Assembly (NCBI RefSeq): GCF_030272615.1
Contig: NC_081410.1
Span: forward strand, 284,457,957 to 284,521,956
Direction of reading: 5' to 3'
DNA: 64,000 nt
DNA from: Cryptomeria japonica
Lineage: Eukaryota > Streptophyta > Pinopsida > Cupressales > Cupressaceae
The notes below the pieces were generated by a model, which was not told the DNA's origin, did not search any database, and saw only the letters and a list, made by a program, of their open reading frames with translations. Each line of letters starts with the position of its first letter. Position 1 is the stretch's first letter. Positions 22,685 through 32,260 of the stretch are shown here, in pieces. The position numbers and the translations under genes are program-made.

Positions 22685-23436
22685 TTCCCTGGCCTAAAGA
22701 TAAAAATGTAATTGGAACTAAATGGATATTTAGAAACAAACTTAATGAAGATGGGAAGGTTGTCATAAATAAAGGAAGACTAGTGTGCAAGGGATATTCT
22801 CAAAAAGAAGGAGTTAATTACAATGAAACCTTTGCACCGGTAGCTAGAATTGAGGCAGGCAGATTATTCTTGGCTTTTGCAGCTCACAAAAACTACAAAG
22901 TTTATCAAATGGATATTAAATGTGCATTCTTGAATGGAGATCTTGAAGAGGAAGTCTATATTGAAAAACCTGATGGATTTTCTTTGACAGATGACAATGA
23001 TATGGTTTGCAGGTTAAGTAAAGTGTATGGATTGAAACAAGCCCAAAGAGCTTGGTATGCAAGGTTGGATAAGTATCTTTTAAAGAGTGGTTTTACTAAA
23101 GGAAATGCAGACAACAATTTATATTACAAGATAACTAATGATGACATCTTGATTATAGAAGTATTCATTGATGATATAATTTTTGGAGGAGAAGATGGAT
23201 TATGTAAGGAATTTTCTATTAAAATGCAGCAAGAATTTGAAATGTCTATGATTGGAGAAATAAAATTCTTTTTAGGATTGCAGATTTCACAGACTGATAA
23301 AGGTATATTTTTGAGTCAATCCAAGTACCTAAAAGAGTTACTAAAGAAATTTGAATCTACACCTGTTAATCCAACTAGATACAAATCTATGATAGGAGGT
23401 TACTGTATTTTACATAAACCAGACTCGATATTATGA
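22685..23436 (+). pseudogene. Copia-2 reverse transcriptase
   Basis: Begins in a new frame with [18 protein letters not shown] and continues with [40 protein letters not shown] and [14 protein letters not shown] (catalytic DD kept, with I for the usual V). A second deletion removes about 20 codons after ELLKKFE and a frameshift follows near 23430. Confidence 0.92.
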
Positions 23437-24040
23437 ATGCAGTATGTATTGTTTCTAGATTTCAAAGTAATCCTAGGGAAAATCATGAATCAACAGTAAA
23501 AAGGATTTTTTGGTACTTACAAGGCACTACAAATCTTGGATTATGGTATCCTAGAGATGAAAATTTTGATCTATATGCATACACAAATGCAAATTGGGTA
23601 GGAGATGTGGATGATAGAAAAAGCAACACTAGTGGAGCATTCTTTCTTGGAAAGAGATTAGTTTCTTGGTTAAGTAAGAAATAGAGTTGTACATCTTTAT
23701 CAACAGCAGAATCAGAATATGTTGCAGCAGCAACTAACTGTACACAGGTACTATGGCTTAAACAAATGTTGAAAGACATAAAGGTAAAATGCAAGGAACC
23801 TATCACTATATATTGTGATAACACTGTAGCAATTGATATATCTAAGAATCTGGTATTACATTCTAAAACAAAACATGTTTCTATCAAACTGAATTTTCTA
23901 AGGGAAAAAGTTGAAGAAAAGGAGATAAAACTGGTTTATGTGAATAGCTTGCAGGTATTTTCACAAAACCTTTGCCTAAGGAGACTTTTGAATATCTCAA
24001 AGATCAACTTGGAGTAATACCACCACTAGTAGAAACTTAG
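23433..24040 (+). pseudogene. Copia-2 RNase H
   Basis: Shows VSRFQSNPRENHESTVKRIF, YTNANWVGDVDDRKSNTSGA, ESEYVAAATNCTQVLWLKQM and IYCDNTVAIDISKNLVLHSK. In YTNANW both positions normally Asp (TDADW) are Asn, so the first catalytic Asp is lost. A TAG after SKK (23684) probably replaces CAG. A further frameshift near 23950 precedes the terminal DQLGVIPPLVET at 24001-24040. Confidence 0.9.
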
Positions 24041-24458
24041 CCAGTTGATGATTGTCATCAATTGACAGGATTGAAAGACAAATCTTTTACTCCAGTCTTT
24101 GATGAGGAAGCTACTTCTCAGGGGGAGTAGTTGGTATATTGAATTGATTGGTATTTTGTATATGAACTTGGTCATATTATAACTTTGGCATTTGATGTCA
24201 AAGGGGGAGAGATATCTATGGAAAAACACATTATCTTTTGGAGAAATTGGTATGAAAATCTTTAGATGAACACATGCTGGAAAAACACATTATCTTTTGG
24301 AGAAATTGGGATGAAAATCTTTAGATAAACACATGTTGTTCCCAGGGGGAGAGATTGTTGTTTAAAGGAGATTGTTGGTTTTTGGTTTTTGGCATTTCTA
24401 TTTTGGCACTTTGATGGTTTTTCCATCTTGTGTTGCCATCAATGCCAAAGGGGGAGAT
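24041..24458 (+). promoter_or_regulatory. Copia-2 3' untranslated region and repeated polypurine tracts
   Basis: The true tract is ATGCCAAAGGGGGAGAT at 24442-24458, abutting the 3' LTR. An upstream copy, GATGTCAAAGGGGGAGAG, lies at about 24194-24211, and a weaker CCCAGGGGGAGAGATTG lies near 24341. A 60-bp segment with ACACAT-CTGGAAAAACACATTATC is repeated at 24218-24270 and 24268-24330. There is no gene. Confidence 0.8.
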
Positions 24459-25521
24459 TGTTGGTATTTTGGTATGGTTTTGTCATTGATGTCAACACCG
24501 ACTAAAACACTAGTACTCTGGAGATCCAGCAACATTCACCGGCAAGCAAGTAACTATTGCACAGTTACTAGTATATGGTTCACCGGTAGGATATAATGAT
24601 CACCAACACTTGGAATGATATGGAAGACACCTGGTAATGTCGAAGACATCATGTGGACACTTTGTTTTGAATAATTAATCATTGGTATATTCATACTTGC
24701 ATATTTGCTTTTACTGGCATATAGGTCCAAGGTTATCTAAGGTTTCACCAACAGGTTTATCTTTTCCAGATCAACATGGCATGCTATGAAGGTGATTTAT
24801 TATTGTTGTAAATGCATTAAGCCGACATGTTTAATTGGTTATTGCATTAGATATTATATTGATTGTAAAATGTTTTTATTGTAATATCTTGTAGAGCCGA
24901 CGTACTAAAATTGGTCCTAGGTTATGGTATAAATGTAAGATCTTCTTTGTAAGATCAAATGAGGAATGTGAAAAAGAATTGTGTGAAGGTATATGCGAGA
25001 TTAAGCAAAGGCATACATGAAGACATCATTTGAAGGTGAAGCTAGGTTTTTGTGAAAGCATATCAACATTACACTAATACTAAATCCAGCATATGAAGAT
25101 GCTATTTTGTGCAGTACATTCTTATTGGATTTAACCATCTAACTATAGTTAGTGTGACTCCAATTTTGTGATTGAGCAATGAGCTCTAGGTTGTTGGCCT
25201 TTCTGCATGTGTAGAGCCCATTTATGTACACTTACTATCTACTATAGTATCATCTGATTGTGGGTAAGGTTTCCCACCATGGTTTTTCCCCTTACAGGGT
25301 TTCCACGTACAAATACTGGTGTTATGTGTTGTGGATGACTTTGTATTTATGTTTCATGCATTAATCTTTACTGATATAGCAATTTACTGTTAACACTGTC
25401 TACTGACATATTTAACTGGTTTACCGGTATTAAGCATTAAGTTGGTTAAGTGGTTTTTTGTTTGAATTTATTAGACAACTGATTCACCCCCCCTCCTCTC
25501 AGTTGTCTCTGGAACCTAATA
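24459..25521 (+). repeat. Copia-2 3' LTR
   Basis: Same length as the 5' LTR (1,063 bp). TATAAAT lies at 24928-24934. The terminal CA has become TA (CCTAATA). Confidence 0.95.
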
Positions 25522-25526
25522 GTAGA
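25522..25526. repeat. Target-site duplication GTAGA of Copia-2 (right)
   Basis: Matches 19196-19200. Confidence 0.9.
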
Positions 25527-26040
25527 TAAGACATCTAGACCCCATTCATAGTCATTTGAATCTGTCTCTGAATCATGATCTAGGACTACTCCACTATACC
25601 ATATAGGAATGTTGTCTGGTGCAAAACATTCCCTAATTTCTGCCATCTCTATTTTTACTGCTTCTGGAATATCTTGTTCAGATTTTGCATTTGTTTATAT
25701 TTCCAGAACTTGTTGACAAGATTTTTCTTTACCCTTGATGGTAATCTCCTTGTCTTGGTTTTCATGTTCTTCTTGCTCCTTTTGTTTATTTGTTACTATT
25801 TCTACCACTTGATGTAGCTTTTCTTGCCAATTTTCTTCTTTAGAAATTGATTTCTTTTTCCACTTTTGTTGTGGATGATTATGTTGCTTTTGATTGGATT
25901 TTAGATATCCAAGCCCGGATTTATCCTCTTTGGATTGGAAGTGTAGACAAATAGGTTCTAGAATACCTTGATGTTGCTTACCAATTGGTCCTTTTCCTTC
26001 ATATCCCATTTTTTGCATGATTTCATAACATTTGCCATAT
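25527..26040 (-). pseudogene. Tat1 G-patch-like segment after protease
   Basis: The minus strand from 26018 reads MQKMGYEGKGPIGKQHQGIL then EPICLHFQSKEDKSGLGYLK, with the glycine pattern of a G-patch (MGYEGKG.IG...GI). G-patch domains bind nucleic acid and follow the protease in some retroviruses and retroelements. A basic, Gln/Glu-rich tail follows (WQEKLHQVVEIVTNKQKEQE), then an acidic stretch near 25646-25527. One stop at 26040 separates it from the protease. The piece is cut by Copia-2. Confidence 0.7.
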
Positions 26041-26822
26041 TATTTTATGGGAATATTGACTTCTGCTGCTATTGCTATAGTTTTATCTTCATCCTTGTAC
26101 AACCAACCTAGAATGTCTTTGTCTTCATTTTCTTCTTCAAGAGTTCCAACACTAACAAATGTCCCTTTAAACATATGTTTTGATCTTTCTGATGTCTTTG
26201 ATTTAATATCTGTAGGCTTTCCATATGACAAAGGGGAAAGTGGAAAATTATGCAAAGAATATTTTCCCATTCCTTCATCATTTAATTTGAGCTTTTCCTC
26301 AAAAGTTTCCCATAACTTTGCTTGTATTTCTTTGGTAGGATATACTGATTCTCTGTCATGTGGAACTCTTGTATCTTGTGTTGGCTTCAAATTATTGCAA
26401 TATTGACTAGAATATGCAATTATAGTGATCTCTTGTCCTTCATGAGGAAATTTCACACATTGATGATATGTAGAAGGAGCTCCTTGTATCTTGTGAAACC
26501 ATGGTCATCCTAGAAGAATGTTGTAAGAGAGGTTCAAATCTAAAAACTGACACAATGTATCCCTTTCCACAAGTCCTATTTTTATTAGTACCACAATAGT
26601 TCCTTTAGAAGAACATTCTGCTTCATCATAAGCCTTGATGATTATTTTCTTTTTTGGGTCCACTACATTTTCTGAATATCCCAAAGCTTTTATCAAACTT
26701 AATGCACAAATGTTTAAGTTGACTCCTCCATCTATGAGTACATGTTTGACACGAGTTTTATTAATGGAGACTTCAACATGCAAGGGAGAATTGTGAGGAT
26801 GTTGTAAGGATGCATCATCATT
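26041..26822 (-). pseudogene. Tat1 protease
   Basis: On the minus strand VEVSINKTRVKHVLIDGGVN leads to LNICALSLIKALGYSE. DGG at the active site, followed by a hydrophobic stretch ending NILLGRPW, is the form of aspartic protease seen in Tat elements. It would release gag and pol products. A stop near 26505 and one near 26823 break the frame. The downstream part to 26040 (KLNDEGMGKYSLHNFPLSPL) has no recognised domain. Confidence 0.85.
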
Positions 26823-28778
26823 TTAAGAAAATGATAAGCAATTAGGAGCTATAAGGTGTCCTACCATGTTTTGGAACTGATCTATATCCAAATCTTTTGA
26901 AACTGTTGTTTCTACTAAAGCTTTCTCCAAAATTTCCCTATGCATAGGTGAAACCTTGAGAAGTTCCAGAATTGATATTTGAGTGGGTATTCTTTGTAAT
27001 TGCTCTACTAAATTATATTGTTGTGAAGTAGATGTTGGGTCTTTTGCTATACCTAGAAAGGTAACCTTTTCTTTGCTTCTAGTAATAACATTGATTGGCT
27101 CTGAAGATGGATTATCTTTAACAATGATCACATTTACCATATCATCATATGTATAAGTGTAATTTACTTTGGCTTTCCCTTTATCATCTTTTAATTGTGA
27201 TGGTTCACCTTTGTCATAATTTGGAAGTGGAGTTTTGAAAGCTAGGTGTGATTCATTTGTCTTATGGCTATCCACTGTAATGGTTCCATTATCGATTAGA
27301 TCTTGGATAAGGTGTTTCAATCTTTGACAATCATTTGTTAGGTGTCCTTTATTCTGATGGTAATTGCAAAAATGATTGTCATTCCACCAATATGGCTTGA
27401 CTGGTGGTTCATAACTTCTTGCTTGTGGTAAAACAATCAATTTGTTGGCAAACAGAGTTTTTAGAGCTGATTCCAAAGGTTCTCCAATGTTTGTGAATTT
27501 CCTCCAAGGATTGGAGAAAAAAGACTTGGCTTTATTGTTTTCTGGATTATTATTGCTTGGGATTTGACTTGATAGATTTAAAATTGGTTGTTGTTGTTTT
27601 GTAGTACTATTATCGTCATTTCCTTCATTGCTAACATTCCTATTCTTTGACCAAAACTTGGGTTTGTCATTGTTATTGTTGGAATTGTTGTTGTATGAAT
27701 TATTGTAAAGTTTTAGTTCTCATTTATTTACCATTGCGTTCTCTATTTTCAGACAATTCTCAATCATTTTGGAAAAAGAGGGAGGACATTGCATTCTTAG
27801 TTGATAACTCATTTCACTGATAAGATTATCAATGAATATGTCCATTTTTTCTTGATCAGGTACATCTCGGGGATACCTATTAAACATGCATTTCCATCAT
27901 TGTAAGAATATCATAAAAGATTCACCATTATTTTATTTAACATTGCAGAGATCCAGCATCGTTATCTCATTCCTTATATTGTAAGAGTATTGTGAAATAA
28001 ACCTATTCACAAGTTCTTCAAAATATTTGATTCCCGATGGTAATCTTGAAAACCACTCCATTGATTGTCCATTTAAACTCCTAGGAAAAAGACACATAAG
28101 GTAAGTTTCACCATGAGCAAATTCCATGCTCATAGTACAAAACTCCCTAATGTGATTCTGAGGATCACATTTTTCATTGTATTTGCCATATTTAGGAATC
28201 TTGCAATGTTATGGAAATGGTATATTCAAATTCTTATTGAAAGGATATGGGCATATATCTTCTAATGAGTACTTCTCGGAGCTTGTTCCATTTTTCTTGT
28301 CTTGTATATGTTGTTGTAGAGTTTGCATTTGTTGAGTAAGGTTTGATAATTGATTATCGACATAGTTTCTTCTTGTTCCTTCATGAGTTCTTTTATCACT
28401 TAGCTCTTTTCTTGTGTCATCCCTTTCTTTTCTTGTTTCTTCATGACTTTATTTGTTCATATCTTCGTTATTTGGATCATTCATGTTTTGGGTGTTACTT
28501 GCCTCTACATCTTGTTTCAATCTTTCTATGTTAAAGTCTTGTGGTAGTTTAGCTCCAAATTTTGCCAACATCAAGAGATATTTCTCTTTTTGTTTTGCCA
28601 ACAATTTTTCCATTAGCCTATCAAATTTGAAATCTTGCTCGAGGTCTCTAATGGTGATATTGACTGCTTCTTCATCAACAATGGTAAACCCAAAATTTTG
28701 GAATACAGGATTATCTTCTTCCTCCATTTGTTGTTGTTTTCTAAGTTGTTCGTATTGGGCTCTAGTCCAAACTGGCAT
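26823..28778 (-). pseudogene. Tat1 gag
   Basis: Starts at ATG 28778 (MPVWTRAQYEQLRKQQQ) with a charged N-terminal part (28778-28449). The retrotransposon gag core is CTMSMEFAHGETYLMCLFPR, SLNGQSMEWFSRLPSGIKYF, EELVNRFISQYSYN (28133-27933). An Asn-rich linker follows (27740-27640), then a knuckle-like FCNYHQNKGHLTNDCQRLKH (27370 region), typical of Tat and Athila gag. Stops occur at 28447, near 28210, 27930, 27890 and 27718. The product would be the capsid and nucleocapsid protein. Confidence 0.9.
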
Positions 28779-30605
28779 GTGATTATTTTAAAGTTGTTAA
28801 AATTTCCAAAGGACAAAGTCAATAGGTGATTATTGGTTTAGGATGATATGCTTTGTTGATTTTACCGCTATTGTTTGTTCATTGTGATAAAGCGTCTCTT
28901 TGTTGAAAAGCACATCTTTGCAAAATTTCACTGTCAAACTCTGTACTGCAGCCATGTAAGTAGTGACAAAAATGGTGTAGGAATGTCCTATGTTTTAATA
29001 AGATCTTGTGATTTATATACAAGAATCTTATTCTTTTCTGAGTAGCTTTATAACTAGGTTTTCTTTTCTTAAGGTGATACTTAAAAGTCATATAAGCATT
29101 TGACAATTTACAAGTTTGTTTGATTCCAATGATGGTGCAATTCTGATTTTGATATAACCTAGGTTCAAAATAGGAAAGATATATCCAAAATTATGAACCT
29201 AGTATAGATTGATCAAGCTTCGTGATAGAGGATTTGATTATCCTGATGAGAGACTTGATAATGATGTTGATTTTTTTTGCACTTAAGATGTTTGAATATA
29301 TAGCTTGTTGAATGTTGATGTTTATAGAACTATTTGGGAATAACCTGTTGGATTAGTGACCTAGTTGTTGAGCTAGTTTGAAAATACTTGATGGTTTAGA
29401 GACAAACCTACTTCAAGAAGTATTTTGATACTGACATTTTGATACTTTAGTTTTGATCTGGTATTTCAAGTGTTGGAAAGCTTTTGTATTACCCTTTTGA
29501 TAAAAAAATTTCAACAATTTGTTGGATTTTTACTCACATGTAGATGATAATTTTCTTCAATTTTTTGACCATTTGGAACATGTAATAGACATAGAAGACA
29601 CAATGTTTAATAAACAAAATGCACAAGAAAGTACAAATCTTATGGCAGGCTGAGATAATAGTTGTTGAATCTCACATGGGGTTTCCCCCAAGGCTACTCT
29701 ATTCAAAGAGGATATTTAGATGCTTGACCCCACTGGCTCCACCCTCAGCACTCACTTCTTTGGGGGAGCCAAGCACCAGTTTCCATGAAAACTGCCCATG
29801 GCAAACTTTATATCTCTACTAGGAACCATATGTGTGTGAGCCACTTCAGAGGTCCGACCTCCTGCACCAAGAACTAGAAGGATTTTTGGCAGCTAGTACA
29901 AGTGGTTTTTAGTAAAGGCTTCCAGTCATGTGGCCATACATGTGGCACTTTCAGCTCTATAAATAGAGAAGGTTCCCAGCCTATAGAGGTTACACTCCAT
30001 AGGGTTTATGGGAAAACATAGTGTCAGTATGAACTTATCAGCACATGTTGTTTGGGACTTCCATCACAAATATAATTTATTTATAGTGGATTGGAAGGAC
30101 TCGATATTAGCCCATTTTCACTTTAGGTCATTCCACTCTCATTGGCCCCCTCAAGGCAGCTCAAGAAGGTAGGTCCTCTAAAGGATTTAATTGCTTTGAA
30201 AGTAAAAAAAGAGTGGGTTTGGCTTTTTGGTTACCCAATTAAGGGGAGAGCATATACCTACCACTTTTGAGATAGAATATAAGTGTTCTTTTTAACCTTT
30301 TCAAAGCAATTGGTTGCTAAGTCCTATTTGGAGATGTTGCTCCAACAAGCATGGTATTTATTTTAGCCTTTTTAGAAGTCTATGTGCAACTATTTTAGAG
30401 AAATTACTAAAAATGCAAGTTGCATGTTGTCAATTTATCCTCTTAGTTAGACAAAATGAACAAGACATTATATATTACTTCCCAAAATAAGGCCTTCAAT
30501 TAACTAGATGAGGAAATGCATAAAATTTCTCTTAAACACCATCCTGCACATGCATGTTAGTTGTTTGAAAAATCTAATTTCTTGGACATTCGGGCCTGCA
30601 AGAAA
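28779..30605 (-). other. Tat1 5' leader with an unexplained GC-richer block
   Basis: About 1.8 kb between the motif array and gag has no long frame on the minus strand. From about 29580 to 30560 the composition changes and the plus strand looks promoter-like, with CTCTATAAATAGAGAAGG at 29956-29973 and CCCTATAGGGTTTATGG-like sequence after it. A separate inserted element is possible, but I could not find its ends. The part 28830-29580 is AT-rich with TTGATG-rich sequence and no visible feature. Confidence 0.5.
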
Positions 30606-30609
30606 ATTT

Positions 30610-30975
30610 TGTTAGTTGGAAACAAAAGCGCTATTCTAACATATGCGCTATCTTTCTCCTCAAAAGCGCTAACCTGTAGAGAAAAAGCGCTAACCTAGAC
30701 TACAAAAGTGTTGCTCTACGGATACAAAAGCGTGATTTCTGTAATAAATGCACTAATCTAGAGGATAAAAGCGCTAACCTAAAAGACAAAAGTGCTAACC
30801 GACGATGCTAATGTGCAGATTTTCAAACAAAAGCACTAACTTGCATGGCATATGCGCTAACCTATGATGCAAATGTGCTAACCTATGAGAAAAAGCATTG
30901 TTAGAATTCACATATGCGTGAATCTGCATTACAAATGCATTAATTTTACTTTTTGCAAGATTTTTAAAGGTATAT
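30610..30975 (-). repeat. Array of AGCGC motifs in the Tat1 leader
   Basis: About 17 copies of AAAAGCGCT or CATATGCGCT (plus-strand view), spaced roughly 20 bp, often followed by AACCT. On the minus strand each reads GGTT-AGCGC-TTTT or GGTT-AGCGC-ATATG, the same motif as at 10440-10765 but in the opposite orientation. It lies within 400 bp of the primer site, at the head of the gag-pol transcript. Confidence 0.82.
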
Positions 30976-30988
30976 GCGAGGTCCATGA

Positions 30989-31006
30989 GCCCCATGGTGG
31001 GCGCCA
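30989..31006 (-). promoter_or_regulatory. Tat1 primer-binding site
   Basis: The minus strand reads TGGCGCCCACCATGGGGC, three bases after the LTR end. This form is common in plant Tat elements. Confidence 0.85.
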
Positions 31007-31077
31007 AAATGTGTCGACTTGAATTTCATCCTCAGAATGCTACCTGTAACAAGTTAGTTTCACAAAATAGAAATAGA

Positions 31078-31082
31078 AATGC
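31078..31082. repeat. Target-site duplication AATGC of NA-1 (left)
   Basis: AATGC precedes TGTTAGAG and recurs at 37938-37942. The uninterrupted Tat1 LTR has GGAAATGCTATAGG at the matching position (8846-8859). Confidence 0.93.
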
Positions 31083-32055
31083 TGTTAGAGTTCCCACAGA
31101 TACTGAGAGGGGGGGGTGAATCAGTATCTGACCGGTTAGGAATTTTTCTTAAAACTAAATATGCAGAATATAAAGTAACAGTATACCGGTATGCAAGAAT
31201 TAATGCAAAATAACAAAATCAAAAGCATCCACATGAAAAGAACACCATAACACAAGATGTTTAATGAGGAAACCCTGTGTGGGAAAAACCTCGGTGGGAT
31301 TTGTGACCCACAATATTCACTTATTGGCCAATAAGAGAATATTACTTACAATAGGGGCCTGCACATGCAGGAAGGCCAATTGCCTAGAGCTCACTGCTCA
31401 ACAAGAAGTCACACTGACTTACAAAGAGGATTTACACAAAGCCAATATTCTGTACTGCTTTACAATAGCATCTTCAATGCCAAATTCAGTACTAGTTCTT
31501 GCTCTGTCCTTTACATATACCCTTGACCTACAATTTGCACATTAGGTCTGCCTTATAATTTATTTATTACATTCTCTCCATATCCTACAAATTCCTACAA
31601 TGATCTCTTTTATATACAAGAGTCATTTTACAATTTGCCAAGTCGTCTTACAATGATAAACAAAATATTACATATCAAAAGTCCTTTCGGCCTCTATGCC
31701 AGTATACATATTTCCTTCTATGCTGGTGTACATCTTCTATGCCGGTGCCGGTGCACTGTTCTATTTGAGTAATGCTTTGTTGGTATAATGTCTTTGCCGG
31801 TGCCATAGGATTGCAAGGTTGCCTATGTAATGCTTTGCCGGTATAATGTCTTTGCCGGTGCCATAGGATTGCAAGGTTGCCTGTGTAATGCTTTGCCAGT
31901 ATAATGTCTTTGTCGGTGCCATAGGATTGCAAGGTTGCCTGTGTAATGCTTTGCCGGTATAATGTCTTACCAGTGCCATAGGATTGCAAGGTTTCCATCA
32001 ATGACAAAACCTTCAATCACACACAATGTCTCATTGGAGTGTCCATATGTCAACA
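31083..32055 (-). repeat. NA-1 3' LTR
   Basis: Runs from TGTTAGAGTTCC to CATATGTCAACA. It contains the Copia LTR core (GAGGAAACCC, GGGAAAAACCTCGGTGGG) at about 31268-31302, a minus-strand TATA box TATATAAAAG near 31607-31616, and a G run beside GGTGAATCAGTA near its inner end. Confidence 0.93.
31768..31990 (-). repeat. 58-bp tandem repeat in the NA-1 3' LTR
   Basis: Four copies of a 58-bp unit containing GTAATGCTTTGCCGGTATAA and TGCCATAGGATTGCAAGGTT. The last is shortened. It lies upstream of the TATA box with respect to transcription, in the place of an enhancer. Confidence 0.88.
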
Positions 32056-32260
32056 ATCTCCCCCTTTGGAATTGATGGCAACACTCATGAGAAATTTCAA
32101 AAAGATATCCAAAAATGTGTATACCAAAAAAATGTTACCAAAAATATGAGGGCTCCCCCTGAGCATGTGATCCTTGTGTTTTGAATTTTCTCATCTACTA
32201 CTCCCCCTTTAGCATCAATGACAAAGGTTAGTAGATTTGTAGTTGTACCAATACATAACC
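32056..32260 (-). promoter_or_regulatory. NA-1 polypurine tract and 3' untranslated region
   Basis: ATCTCCCCCTTTGGAATTGA at 32056-32075 is the tract next to the LTR. A second copy, CTCCCCCTTTAGCATCAATG, lies at 32201-32220, about 140 bp upstream. Between them GGCTCCCCCTGAGC at 32150 is a third, weaker match. Confidence 0.85.

Larger units (their letters stand above)
19201..25521 (+). mobile_element. Copia-2, LTR retrotransposon in the Tat1 polyprotein gene
   Basis: A 6,321-bp plus-strand Ty1/copia element with two 1,063-bp LTRs, primer site TGGTATCAAAGC, gag-pol and polypurine tract. It splits the Tat1 polyprotein between the G-patch-like part and the linker before RT. In the first 240 bp the LTRs differ at about 13 positions by eye, mostly C/T or G/A, and several lie in former CG sites. 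Protease and RNase H aspartates are lost and two regions are deleted, so it is dead. Confidence 0.95.

Noticed and set aside
29619-29822. Small plus-strand frame in the GC-richer block, as a possible host gene
   Set aside because: Only 67 codons, upstream of the TATA box rather than downstream, and no recognisable motif.
30610-30975. CRISPR-like spacing of a short repeat
   Set aside because: The core is only about 10 bp, degenerate, and the spacers are too short. The setting is a plant retrotransposon leader.
31264-31545. Open frame starting MRKPCVGKTSVGF on the plus strand, repeated at 37158-37427
   Set aside because: It lies wholly inside the NA-1 LTRs, antisense to the element, and spans the conserved noncoding core. 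It is a chance frame.
31675-32016. Repetitive peptide frames with ALQSYGTGK-like units
   Set aside because: They come from the 58-bp LTR tandem repeat, whose period is not a multiple of three, and have no start context. They are not a protein.
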